In this document: positions 18,901-25,822 of the stretch, piece after piece
Layout of the letters: every line of letters begins with the position of its first letter
Position numbering within the stretch: the stretch's first letter is position 1
NCBI GenBank assembly: GCA_025457615.1
Contig: JALOTZ010000036.1
Location: 1-32,809, forward strand
DNA from: Verrucomicrobiota bacterium
Lineage (GTDB): Bacteria; Verrucomicrobiota; Verrucomicrobiia; Limisphaerales; DSYF01
Reading direction: 5' to 3'
Length of the DNA: 32,809 nucleotides
Position numbers and translations under genes: made by a program
The notes under the pieces: generated by a model
The model's database searches: none
What the model saw: only the letters and a program-made list of their open reading frames with translations
Told to the model about the DNA's origin: nothing

Positions 18901-19687
18901 CTTTGCTCTGTCCGGCGTGGAGCAGGAAGTGAGGGACTGGGGCGATGCGCCCGATCCCCCGTATCCCACGCTCGCTGCCAGCGCGGGCGCCAATCATGTC
19001 ATCGTGACCAACTTCATGCTGGGCACGGTGATTGACGCCGAGGTGGACGGGCAGCCGACGGCCTTGGCCAATGGAGATGACGTGAACCTGGTGCCGGACG
19101 ACGAGGACGGCGTGACCTTCCCGAATCCGCTTATCCGCGGTTCAAATGTGGCGGTGAACGTCTTCCTGACCTCCGGGTTGGGAGTCGGTGCACTGGATGC
19201 CTGGGTGGACTTTGATGGCAATGGGGTTTGGGCAAACCTGCTGCCGGAGAAGGTGTTCAATGCTCAGCCCTTGGTGGTCGGAAACAATGCGCTGGCCATG
19301 GCCATTCCGGCCAACGCCGCTTTGGGCACCAACTACGCCCGGTTCAGGCTGACCAGTGCGGGTGTGGCGTTGCCCACCGGCCCGGCTTTGAACGGGGAAG
19401 TCGAGGATTACCAGGTCCTGATCTACCAGAGGAAGCTGGCCACGAACCTGGTGATCCAGAGCATTGTGGTGACCAATCTTGGCACCCAGCAGGTGGTGAA
19501 GCTGCAATGGAATGCGGAAGCGGGCATCTCCTACCAGGTGCAGGAGGCCACCACGCTGACCAACTCACCGTTGGTGTGGAGCAATGTGCCGCCGGAAGTG
19601 CTCGGGCCGGCGAACACCCTGGTATTCACGAACGCCCAGTTTTTCGAGCGCTACTATCGGGTCTGGGTGCCGTACGTGTGCCCGTAA
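15938..19687 (+). CDS. Large exported modular protein with four GEVEDY-type modules
   Basis: The 1,249-aa protein has a long Sec signal: basic n-region, 'FFALALAIALPAVVQA', and predicted cleavage before Gln at about residue 43. Four modules open with a [Y/F/W]GDAPD motif at about residues 46, 437, 625 and 1000. They close with GEVEDY (GEVEDH once) at about 202, 608, 775 and 1153, and carry acidic loops such as VDSDWADPGEQI and ADGDWTDPGEQI that suggest Ca2+ binding. Modules one and three are each followed by a 220-residue domain sharing DIHIWGSF, SDVPAG, 'GEWWH' and NIYQFDFYP-type motifs. A C-terminal beta domain ('YQVQEATTLTNSPLVWSNV') ends it. No sorting or anchor signal is seen. The function is probably surface-associated or adhesive; no catalytic motif is recognised. 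The ATG at 15938 has AAAGGA upstream. A strong terminator follows, so it is likely monocistronic. Confidence 0.85.
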   Translation: MKTLTHSRTSRSSRPWPADVTRRFFALALAIALPAVVQAQPTQDLDYGDAPDSQPVPGYPTLLVNNGARHMVQGNNMLLGTLRDIEIDGQPVPPGLGDDVLPSGGMDDEDGVIFHTALIAGVPNTITVITTLGGTLQGWLDLNVDSDWADPGEQIISNLPVNPGGNSVTYQVGALAGVGPTYARFRLSGQLGLGFAGLAPDGEVEDYEIQLDAIKWLQPPDLTTNGVDVDNTVELADDFLCNLTGPITDIHIWGSFRNDEELEGLPDLVLTNLVFALRIFSDVPAGIGNPYSHPGTQLWTTNFVPGSYRAGLCSRVAQGEWWHSPQVQPTPPGFWLPQGDFNCYQFDFYPQEPFWQTNGTIYWLAVKVLNAPQDWQFGWKSTPLTNRWNDDAVWLDPAGGAMPWRELRYLGEHPYHILISNSLDLAFALSTEQLPYDFGDAPDAVQGTSPGDYQTILADNGAYHAIVAGAPYFDDGTQTDQPDAEADGQPTANADGDDLNGAKPDDEDGILIPLLIAGQAGTVTITVDDGAGGLGAGGGFVDAWIDFNADGDWTDPGEQICSGWLVQGANPVGFAVPAGAAPGQTFARFRINSTAAGLLPTGGPAQDGEVEDHPVIIEQEPQQLDFGDAPDTPGAAGYQTLLANNGARHPLTGPVLGNARDGELDGQPTPNADGDDLNVDDEDGVAFPTALLTGVPGSVQVSSVSGGVLQAWFDWSNDGDWADASEYVINNVAIPAGTTTLNFPVPTFATNQTVYARFRISSQGGLGYAGLASDGEVEDYLIPFEELKWLQVPEQGEEGVDVDNTDFTLADDFVCTASGPITDIHIWGSFVNDQLPPEGPGGLIFTVSIWSDVPAGVDASYSHPGQLLWSRTFSPGGYNAGKIWSVSPGEWWHYPVPATWIPAADQNIYQFDFYPHTNQFIQVEGTVYWLAVKYSYPAISSFEFGWKTTPAAWNDDACYYDPANSPIFWKDMVYPPQHQWASESLNLSFALSGVEQEVRDWGDAPDPPYPTLAASAGANHVIVTNFMLGTVIDAEVDGQPTALANGDDVNLVPDDEDGVTFPNPLIRGSNVAVNVFLTSGLGVGALDAWVDFDGNGVWANLLPEKVFNAQPLVVGNNALAMAIPANAALGTNYARFRLTSAGVALPTGPALNGEVEDYQVLIYQRKLATNLVIQSIVVTNLGTQQVVKLQWNAEAGISYQVQEATTLTNSPLVWSNVPPEVLGPANTLVFTNAQFFERYYRVWVPYVCP

Positions 19688-19727
19688 CCATTGAGATCTG
19701 GGTGAGATTACAGACGTGAGTGAACAC

Positions 19728-19758
19728 AGGAGGCCGTCCGGGTGGACGGCCTCCTTTT
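19728..19758 (+). terminator. Rho-independent terminator after the exported protein
   Basis: AGGAGGCCGTCC and GGACGGCCTCCT pair perfectly over 12 bases around a GGGT loop, followed by a TTTT tract (19755-19758). It lies 40 bases after the stop codon. Confidence 0.92.
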
Positions 19759-19875
19759 CCTGGGGTCAGATCGACCCTCGAACGCGGCTTCCCGTTGGGG
19801 GCATCTGGGGCTTCGGTGCCGAGGACGTGACGCGGCGCGGCCCTTCCCCGCAGGCCGGTCTCGCCGGGAATCCAT

Positions 19876-20976
19876 CTATCGTTCCAGGACTTGGGCCAGG
19901 GCCTCGAGGCATCGCGCATTCTCGGCGGGTGTGCCGACCGAGATCCGGATCCATTCCGGCAGTTGATAGCCGCCCATGGGACGGACGATCACCCCGCGCT
20001 GCTGCAAGGAGCGGAAGACGCCAGTGCCGTCGCCGACTTTGGCGAGGAGGAAGTTGGCGTGGGAAGGAATGATTTGCAGGCCGAGTTTGCCTAGTTCCGC
20101 CTCCAGGAAGCGCAGACCTTCGGTGTTGTTGCGCCGCGTGCGCGCGACGTGCTCGTCATCGTCCAAGGCGGCCAAGGCGCCCGCCTGCGCCACGGCATTC
20201 GTATTGAACGGTTGCCGGATCTTCTCCAGCGCGGCGATGAACTCCGGGTGTCCAATGCCATAGCCCAGCCGCAACCCCGCCAGCCCGTGAATCTTCGAGA
20301 ACGTCCGCATCAGGATCAGGTTCGGCTTGCTCCCGCCGCGCACGAGGGGCAGGAAATCCGTCGGATCATCGAGGAACTCGATGTAGGCCTCGTCAAGCAC
20401 CAGGACGACATGTTCCGGCACGCGGTTCACCAGGCGTTCGAGGGCGTCGGCGTCGGCGCGGGTGCCGGTGGGGTTGTTGGGATTGGCGACAAACACCGCC
20501 CGGGTTCTGGGGGTCACCGCCGCCCGCATCGCGTCGAGATCGTGTCCGAACGCCCGGGCGGGAACTGTCACCAATCTCGCGCCAAACAGGTGCGTAACCA
20601 GGGGGTAGACCGCAAAGCAATACTGCGACACCACCACCTCGGCATCCGCATCCATCAGCGCGTGCCCCAGGAACTCGATGATCTCGTTGGAGCCGTTGCC
20701 CAGAATCAGGTGGCCGGGCTCCAAGCCGAGCTTGTCCGCCAGCCGACGTTTGAGCTGGAAAGCGCTGCCGTCCGGATAGAGGTGGCACTGTCGGAGGGCT
20801 TGGCTCATGGCCGCCAGCGCCCGGGGCGACGGCCCGAGCGGATTCTCGTTCGAGGCCAGCTTGATGATGCCGGCGGGATCAAGCCCCAACTCGCGGGCGA
20901 CCTCCTCAATGGGACGGCCAGGCTCGTAAACCGGCAGTTCAGCCAGGGCGGGGTTCAGTCGGAAGGGCAGGGGCAT
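19876..20976 (-). CDS. hisC: Histidinol-phosphate aminotransferase
   Basis: This 366-aa PLP enzyme of fold type I, class I/II aminotransferase, makes histidinol phosphate from imidazole-acetol phosphate with glutamate as donor. 'IIKLASNENPLGPSP' is the HisC N-terminal signature. FVANPNNPTGT and VLDEAYIEF carry PLP-binding Asn and Asp. The Schiff-base lysine is in RTFSKIHGLAGLRLGYG, and a phosphate-binding arginine lies in WIRISVGT near the end. Length and motif order are normal. Its ATG lies one base after the preceding gene's TGA, so it is the last gene of the pta operon and not of a his cluster. A related aromatic or phosphonate-type aminotransferase is a less likely alternative. Confidence 0.93.
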   Translation of the reverse strand: MPLPFRLNPALAELPVYEPGRPIEEVARELGLDPAGIIKLASNENPLGPSPRALAAMSQALRQCHLYPDGSAFQLKRRLADKLGLEPGHLILGNGSNEIIEFLGHALMDADAEVVVSQYCFAVYPLVTHLFGARLVTVPARAFGHDLDAMRAAVTPRTRAVFVANPNNPTGTRADADALERLVNRVPEHVVLVLDEAYIEFLDDPTDFLPLVRGGSKPNLILMRTFSKIHGLAGLRLGYGIGHPEFIAALEKIRQPFNTNAVAQAGALAALDDDEHVARTRRNNTEGLRFLEAELGKLGLQIIPSHANFLLAKVGDGTGVFRSLQQRGVIVRPMGGYQLPEWIRISVGTPAENARCLEALAQVLER

Positions 20977-20977
20977 G

Positions 20978-22078
20978 TCAAAGGGCTTGAACGATCTTCT
21001 TCACATCCACACAGCGGGCCACCACGTCGCGGATCAGTGAAATCTTCTGGGCATCCCGGGGACGTGTCTTGACGGTGAGGTCATGCACCTTGGAGGCGAC
21101 ACGGTAGCTGTCTTTCCTGGCCAGGAGCACCGGCACCTTAATCTGGCCGATCAACTGGAGGACGTGACCGTTGGGTTTGAAGCCGCCGGTGAGGACAATA
21201 CCGGCCAACGCGTGCTCTCCGTGGGTGACCAGGCTGGCGCCGGCCGCGAGCAGGATGTCCTCGCGATCGCCGGGGGTGATGAGCAGCGTGCCGCGCTGGA
21301 GGAACTTCATGGTGTTGTGCGCGCTCATGGCTCCCACCACCACGTCCTCGACCAGCGTGTCCAGCGACGCCGGCTTGTTCAGCAGCTCCGCCTTCAGCTC
21401 TTCGCGCACCAGGTCCATGGTCGGACTGCACAGCATGGGCTGATAGGGGATCACGCCGAGCAGGTCCAGGCCCCGCCGCTGCAATCCGCGCCGGGCAAAG
21501 CGGGTGATCGACTCCAGCTTGTCCTCGATCACCTTGTTGATGATCACGCCGAGGATCGGTACGCCCTCCTTTTCGAACAGGGCCTGGTTGAGGGCGACTT
21601 CGTCGATCGGCTTCCCGATGCCGCCCTGGGTGACAATGATGGCCTTGGCGCCGAGCAATCGGGCGATTTGTGCGTTCGAGAGATCGAACACCGACCCCAC
21701 CCCGGCGTGCCCGGACCCTTCGCAGAGCACAAAGTCCTTCTCCCACGCCACCCGGTCGAACGCCTTCTGAATCCGGCGAACCAGGGCCTCGTTGTTGGCC
21801 GTCTCCAGGTACTTGCGCGTGAAGTCGGGTTCGACCGCAATGGGGCTCATGTCCGCCAGCGGACAGTTGAGCTGGTACACCGCGTCCATGAGAACGGTGT
21901 CCTCATCGATCTTGTGTTCATCGACGGACACAAAGCGTTGCCCGACGGGTTTGATGTAGCCGATGCGCGGGAAGTGGGGTTGGAGCGCGGCGAGCAGACC
22001 CAGCGAGGTGGTGGTCTTGCCGTCGTTCTGGCGCGTGGCCGCGATGAACACCCGCGGGGTGACGGAATTGATGAGCAT
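20978..22078 (-). CDS. P-loop (BioD-like) and DRTGG-domain protein, the Pta N-terminal half as a separate gene
   Basis: This 366-aa protein matches the N-terminal, non-catalytic part of long phosphotransacetylases. The P-loop domain opens FIAATRQNDGKTTTSLGLL, close to dethiobiotin synthetase. 'VLCEGSGHAGVGSVFDLS' and 'IIVTQGGIGKPIDE' follow in order. A DRTGG-type regulatory domain begins about residue 210 (AHNTMKFLQRGTLLITPGDREDI, with IVLTGGFKPNG). The gene starts 8 bases after the stop of the catalytic pta gene. In enterobacterial Pta the two parts are fused and the N-terminal part mediates allosteric control. Here they are likely to assemble as two subunits, by inference. The ATG at 22078 follows GGGGA. 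Confidence 0.85.
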   Translation of the reverse strand: MLINSVTPRVFIAATRQNDGKTTTSLGLLAALQPHFPRIGYIKPVGQRFVSVDEHKIDEDTVLMDAVYQLNCPLADMSPIAVEPDFTRKYLETANNEALVRRIQKAFDRVAWEKDFVLCEGSGHAGVGSVFDLSNAQIARLLGAKAIIVTQGGIGKPIDEVALNQALFEKEGVPILGVIINKVIEDKLESITRFARRGLQRRGLDLLGVIPYQPMLCSPTMDLVREELKAELLNKPASLDTLVEDVVVGAMSAHNTMKFLQRGTLLITPGDREDILLAAGASLVTHGEHALAGIVLTGGFKPNGHVLQLIGQIKVPVLLARKDSYRVASKVHDLTVKTRPRDAQKISLIRDVVARCVDVKKIVQAL

Positions 22079-22086
22079 TCCCCGGC

Positions 22087-23139
22087 CTATTCTCCCGGCA
22101 GCGCCTGTCCGGATCCCGGATAGAGCAGTTGATAGTCCACGGCCTCCACCCCCACGATGGCGGCCGCGCCGAGGATGTCGTGCGCGTTGGCCCCGCGGGA
22201 AACGTCTGCGGACGGCCGGTCCAGTCCCATCATGATCTGGCCATAGGCATTGGCGCGCGCGATGTGCCAGAGCAGCTTGCTGGCGATGTTGCCCGAGTTC
22301 AGGTCGGGGAAAATGAGCACGTTGGCCCGTCCAGCCACCTTGCTTTCCGGCAACTTCCGGTGCGCAATGTCCGCCACGATCGCCGCGTCCACCTGCAACT
22401 CCCCGTCGAAATCCGCGTCCACGTTCCGCGCCTCCGCCCGCTGAATCGCCAGCGCGGTGGCGGCCTGCACCTTGCCGATGGAGGGATGCGTCGCGCTGCC
22501 CTTGGTGGAGAAGGACAGCAGCGCAACCTTGGGCCGGGTGGACAGCAGGTGCCGGGCGAGCTGGGCGGCGGAGACGGCGACTTCGGCCAGTTCCTCGACG
22601 GTGGGATCAGGGATGACCCCGCAGTCGCCCATGAACAGGACGCCGTCCTGGCCCACCCGCCGGTCCTCGACCTCCAGAATCATGCAACTGGAGGCCACCT
22701 GGACGCCGGGCGCCTTCTTGATGATCTGGAACAGGGGGCGCAGCATGGTGCCGGTGACACTGCCCGCCCCGGACACCACCCCGTCGGCCTGGCGCATGGC
22801 GACCATCATGCACCCGAAGTAGTTCGGGTTGGTCATGGCATCCAGGGCTTCGGGCTCCCGCAGGCCCTTGTGCTTCCGCAGGTTATAGAATCGATGGGCG
22901 AAATTCTCCAACTCCTCGCTCTCGGACGGGTTGAGCAGGCGAATCCCTTCGAGATTGACGTTCAGGGCCTCGGCCCGCTCCTTGATCACGCGCCGGTCGC
23001 CCAGAAGGATGGGTACCCCGAGACGCAGGGAATGAAACTGCCGGGCCGCCTGCAGCACCCGCGGCTCCGTGCCCTCGGGGAACACGATCCGTTTGGGGTG
23101 CCGTTGCAGCTTTTCCAGGATGCTGCCAATAAATCGCAT
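22087..23139 (-). CDS. pta: Phosphate acetyltransferase, catalytic (PTA_PTB) subunit
   Basis: This 350-aa enzyme interconverts acetyl-CoA and acetyl phosphate in the cytoplasm. 'RIVFPEGTEPRVLQAA' opens the domain. 'DGVVSGAGSVTGTMLRPLFQ' and 'GDCGVIPDPTVEELAEVAV' are core motifs. VALLSFSTKGSA and 'GELQVDAAIVADIAHRK' continue, and 'NVLIFPDLNSGNIASKL' with the C-terminal 'AYGQIMMGLDRPSADVSRG' completes it. It is the short form lacking the N-terminal regulatory part, which is encoded next door. No ackA is seen in the window. The ATG at 23139 (MRFIGSILEK) is the family start; the frame extends to 23220 without resemblance. Confidence 0.93.
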   Translation of the reverse strand: MRFIGSILEKLQRHPKRIVFPEGTEPRVLQAARQFHSLRLGVPILLGDRRVIKERAEALNVNLEGIRLLNPSESEELENFAHRFYNLRKHKGLREPEALDAMTNPNYFGCMMVAMRQADGVVSGAGSVTGTMLRPLFQIIKKAPGVQVASSCMILEVEDRRVGQDGVLFMGDCGVIPDPTVEELAEVAVSAAQLARHLLSTRPKVALLSFSTKGSATHPSIGKVQAATALAIQRAEARNVDADFDGELQVDAAIVADIAHRKLPESKVAGRANVLIFPDLNSGNIASKLLWHIARANAYGQIMMGLDRPSADVSRGANAHDILGAAAIVGVEAVDYQLLYPGSGQALPGE

Positions 23140-23275
23140 GGGCTCAAGAGTAGCGTCCCGACGGCGGACCGCAACCGTTCTCCCGCCCCTCCCTATGCAA
23201 CTGAGGATGAACGCCTTCACTCACCCGCGTTGACGGCCTGCCTCCCACACCGTTAAGCTCCATGCCCCGATCATC

Positions 23276-24004
23276 ATGATGGACGTCATTGAGAAGTTGC
23301 TCATCCTCCAGGACCGTGACCGCAACCTTCAGCGGTTGGAAGCGGAACTGGCCCAGGTCCCGATCCAACGCCAGGCCATGGTCCAGAAGGACCAGGCGGC
23401 GCGCGACGCCCTGGCTGCCGCCAAACGCCGGGTCACGGAATTGGAATCCAGCCGCAAGCAGATGGATCTGGAGGTGCAAGCCAAGCAGGAGCAGATCGAG
23501 CGTTACGCCAATCAGCAATTGCAGACCCGCAAGAACGAGGAATACCGCGCCCTGGCCCACGAGATCGAGACCTGCAAAGCCGCCATCTCCCAGATCGAGG
23601 ACCGCCAGATCGCACTGATGGAGCAGGGCGAAGCGGCCCAGAAAGAGGTTCAAAAGGCGTCTGCCGCAGCCGCCGCGGCCGCAAAGCTTGTGGAATCGGA
23701 AGTCACCACGCTTGATGAGCGCGGCCGGAACCTGCAAAAGGAACTCGAACAACTGAAGGCCAACCGTCAGGCCCTCGCCGAGGCGGTCGAGGAAGGCGCC
23801 CTCAGTCGGTACGAGCGCCTGATGCGCAGCAAGGGCTGCAACGTGGTGGTGGGCGTCCACAAGGGCGTCTGTGGCGGCTGCCACATGAAACTTCCCGCCC
23901 AGCAACTGGTTTCCTGCAAGGCGGCGGAGAAGATCATCAGTTGCACCAATTGCGGACGCATCCTCTACTACACCCGCGACATGAGTCTCGCGGGGGATGA
24001 TTAG
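23276..24004 (+). CDS. Coiled-coil protein with C4 zinc ribbon (PF02591, DUF164 type)
   Basis: This 242-aa cytoplasmic protein has a long antiparallel coiled coil, residues 1-190, rich in Glu, Gln, Lys and Ala (for example 'QKEVQKASAAAAAAAK'). A C-terminal zinc ribbon follows with ligands in GVCGGCHMKLP and SCTNCGRILYY, two CxxC knuckles about 25 residues apart. Family members are widespread and of uncertain role; links to RNA handling, secretion and ribosome-associated partners have been proposed. It is divergent from pta and ends 115 bases before RNase P RNA. The ATG at 23276 is followed by a second ATG, and neither has a clear ribosome site. Confidence 0.88.
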   Translation: MMDVIEKLLILQDRDRNLQRLEAELAQVPIQRQAMVQKDQAARDALAAAKRRVTELESSRKQMDLEVQAKQEQIERYANQQLQTRKNEEYRALAHEIETCKAAISQIEDRQIALMEQGEAAQKEVQKASAAAAAAAKLVESEVTTLDERGRNLQKELEQLKANRQALAEAVEEGALSRYERLMRSKGCNVVVGVHKGVCGGCHMKLPAQQLVSCKAAEKIISCTNCGRILYYTRDMSLAGDD

Positions 24005-24085
24005 GGAAGCCAGAATTCAGAAGGCAGGGCGCGGAACGTGATGGCCGGTTGCGGCCCTCTCTCCTCGTAATCCCCACAGCGCGGC

Positions 24086-24113
24086 TTGTGTTTCCCGCCC
24101 GCCCACGTATGTT
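24086..24113 (+). promoter_or_regulatory. Predicted rnpB promoter
   Basis: TTGTGT (24086-24091) and TATGTT (24108-24113) are 16 bases apart. The predicted start, about 7 bases later, coincides with the first base of the RNase P P1 helix at 24120. Confidence 0.5.
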
Positions 24114-24119
24114 TGCGTC

Positions 24120-24554
24120 GGTTTTGGAAGGGCGGAGAATCGCTCCCGGCGCGAGCCGGGGGAGGAAAGTCCGAACACCACAGGGCGCGATGCCGCATAA
24201 CCCTTGGCCAAGGTCCAGGATCGGGCCGGGGATATGTGCGGGAGGAACGCCGCGAGGCGTCTCGACGGATAGTGCCACAGAAAACAAACCGCCCTCTTTG
24301 AGATTTCAAATCTGAGATTTGAGATTGCAGAGTGGGTAAGGGTGAAAAGGCGGGGTAAGAGCCCACCGCCCCGAGAGTAATCGAGGGGGCACGGAAAACC
24401 CCATCGGGTGCAAGGCCAAATAGGGGACCGAGGAGCGGCCCGCTCCGCGTTCCGCACCGCGGAACAGGTTCCGGGTATCGGCCGCCCAGACAAATGATTC
24501 TCTCCCCCGGGCGACCGGGGCAGACAGAATTCGGCTTACAGCCCTTCCAAAACC
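24120..24554 (+). ncRNA. rnpB: RNase P RNA, bacterial class A
   Basis: This is the catalytic RNA that trims tRNA 5' ends. The two termini pair perfectly over 14 bases (GGTTTTGGAAGGGC with GCCCTTCCAAAACC) to form P1. The conserved 5' core GAGGAAAGTCCGAACACCA follows at about 24160. GCCACAGAAAACAAACCGCC and GGTAAGGGTGAAAAGG with GGTAAGAGCCCACCG are the standard P10-P12 landmarks. CAGACAGAATTCGGCTTACAG near 24520 is the universal 3' core. At about 435 nt it is slightly longer than usual, partly because of an AT-rich insertion in P12 (24300-24328). Confidence 0.96.
24300..24328 (+). repeat. AT-rich GATTT/AAATC repeat within RNase P RNA P12
   Basis: The P12 tip, bounded by CTCT (24294-24297) and AGAG (24329-24332), contains AGATTTCAAATCT overlapping CAAATCTGAGATTTG, two nested palindromes, and a further GAGATT unit. 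Composition contrasts sharply with the GC-rich gene. The same style of repeat underlies the acr3 N-terminus. Confidence 0.6.
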
Positions 24555-24756
24555 ATTCCCCTGAACCTTCCCATCACGAATCCCACGGAAGAGCTGGATC
24601 TGCGGAGAAGGGGGATTGCGCTCCAAGGAATCAAGCGTAGATTCGATGCCAGTCCCCGAGAACGTGCGAGAGCGCAATCGTCGAGGCGCTCCGGCCCCGT
24701 TGAGGCGCCGGAGAGTCGTTCAAACAAACCACCAGACGTTACAGAGGAGGTTCGCC

Positions 24757-25218
24757 ATGAACCTGATCATCGAACGTGCATATGTGTGGGTGGCCGAGAT
24801 CGAGGACCATCCGGGCGGCATGCTGCAAGTGCTGAAACCGTTGAAGGATGCCGGTGCGGACCTGGATCTCATCATCACGAGGCGGGCCGTCGAATCGCCG
24901 GGCAAGGCCCTGGTGTTCGTGACGCCGTTGCGGGGCGAACGACAGGTCGCCGCAGCCGCGGCCGCCGGTTTCAACGTGGCCGACGCCATTCCATCTCTCC
25001 GAGTCCAGGGCCAGAACCGGCCCGGCCTGGCAGCGGACCTTGCCGCCACGCTGGCGGAGGCGCGGCTCAACCTGCGCGGCTTCTCGGCGGCCGAATTGGG
25101 CACCCGGTTTGTCATGTACATCGGCCTGGACAGCGAGGCGGAAGCCATCCGGGCGGCCTCGTTGCTGCAACAGCAATGGGGATCCACAGAAGCTGAGTGG
25201 CACATGGATGCCGCCTGA
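24757..25218 (+). CDS. Tandem ACT-domain protein
   Basis: This small protein of 153 aa has two ACT folds and no enzyme domain. The first (residues 1-70) reads 'AEIEDHPGGMLQVLKPLKDAGADLDLII', with the Gly/Pro turn where ACT domains bind amino acids. The second (about 80-150) opens VQGQNRPGLAADLAATLAEA. Such proteins bind amino acids and may regulate a partner. Its job here is unknown, though the branched-chain biosynthesis gene ilvD lies close downstream. The ATG at 24757 has an excellent ribosome site, AGAGGAGG, 6 bases upstream. The longer frame to 24616 runs through the rnpB 3' flank and is not used. Confidence 0.85.
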   Translation: MNLIIERAYVWVAEIEDHPGGMLQVLKPLKDAGADLDLIITRRAVESPGKALVFVTPLRGERQVAAAAAAGFNVADAIPSLRVQGQNRPGLAADLAATLAEARLNLRGFSAAELGTRFVMYIGLDSEAEAIRAASLLQQQWGSTEAEWHMDAA

Positions 25219-25258
25219 CCGTGTTGTTCTGCCGGGGCTGGCCCCCGTGGCCGGTCAG
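25215..25258. terminator. Bidirectional stem-loop between convergent genes
   Basis: CTGACCG (25215-25221) pairs with CGGTCAG (25252-25258), enclosing GGGGC-TG-GCCCC (25234-25245). The stop codons of the ACT gene (+) and the 78-aa gene (-) lie within the two arms. No T-run follows. Confidence 0.4.
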
Positions 25259-25491
25259 TAATTGAACAGATCCGAGAGGTTGAACGACTTGCCCGTCGCC
25301 GCGTTCAGCGCCTGGAGGATCTTGCCTTGGACGTTGGGCGTCAGGCGTCGCCCTTTGCACGCCCGCGATACCATCTTGTGGGTGATCTGCTCGGTCGAGG
25401 CAATAACCAGTTCGTGGGGTTTTAACTGGTGGGCGGCCAGGATCCCGGCGATGGGTTGCTCCCCGAGGTTTCTTTCCTGTTGTTGCGTCAT
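25255..25491 (-). CDS. Small conserved-looking helical protein, possibly HTH
   Basis: This 78-aa protein starts MTQQQERNLGEQPIAG. Three or four helices are likely. 'GILAAHQLKPHELVIAS' and then 'TEQITHKMVSRACKGRRLTP' followed by NVQGKILQALNAATG resemble the helix pattern of lambda-repressor-like HTH domains, ending with the usual 'kil.ALn' helix. The resemblance is by eye only. An ATG at 25509 would add six residues. The gene is convergent with the ACT gene and divergent from tRNA-Leu. Confidence 0.55.
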   Translation of the reverse strand: MTQQQERNLGEQPIAGILAAHQLKPHELVIASTEQITHKMVSRACKGRRLTPNVQGKILQALNAATGKSFNLSDLFNY

Positions 25492-25672
25492 GCTGTCAGG
25501 CGGTTGCATTTCGACCGTGCGGGCAGGTTGTCCGGATCGCACCCGCTTGGCAACCGCCGTTCGGGGTTCCGCGTGGTGGCCTGAAGGCAGAACTCCCCGG
25601 CGGGGTTCGCAGGCGTTTAGCCTTGAGAACCGGGGCTTGAAGCGGTAGTAACCCGCCGGCGATGGCCCGGTC

Positions 25673-25757
25673 GCGCGCGTGGCGGAATCGGCAGACGCGC
25701 CAGATTTAGGTTCTGGTACCGCAAGGTGTGGGGGTTCAAGTCCCTCCGCGCGCACCA
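25673..25757 (+). tRNA. tRNA-Leu (anticodon UAG)
   Basis: This is an 85-nt class II tRNA. The acceptor arms GCGCGCG and CGCGCGC pair fully, and the discriminator A and CCA are encoded. The D arm TGGCGGAATCGGCAGACGCG is typical of tRNA-Leu. The anticodon stem CCAGA/TCTGG encloses TTTAGGT (anticodon TAG). A short variable arm (TACCGCAAGGTG) and the T loop GTTCAAG follow. It precedes ilvD by 65 bases. Confidence 0.97.
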
Positions 25758-25822
25758 CCTCCGGCCCGCAGAATCCGCTGGAGGGACGCCGGTTCTTCGG
25801 TATAGTTTTCCTTACCTTGATT

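Noticed and set aside
17237..18997. 586-aa open frame antisense to the exported modular protein
   Set aside because: It is a shadow of the repeated plus-strand modules, with no start signal and no recognisable domain.
17240..19430. CRISPR-like or tandem DNA repeats in the 16-19 kb region
   Set aside because: The repetition is at the protein-module level (GDAPD...GEVEDY, 150-390 residues apart) inside one open frame; there are no short regular repeats and spacers.
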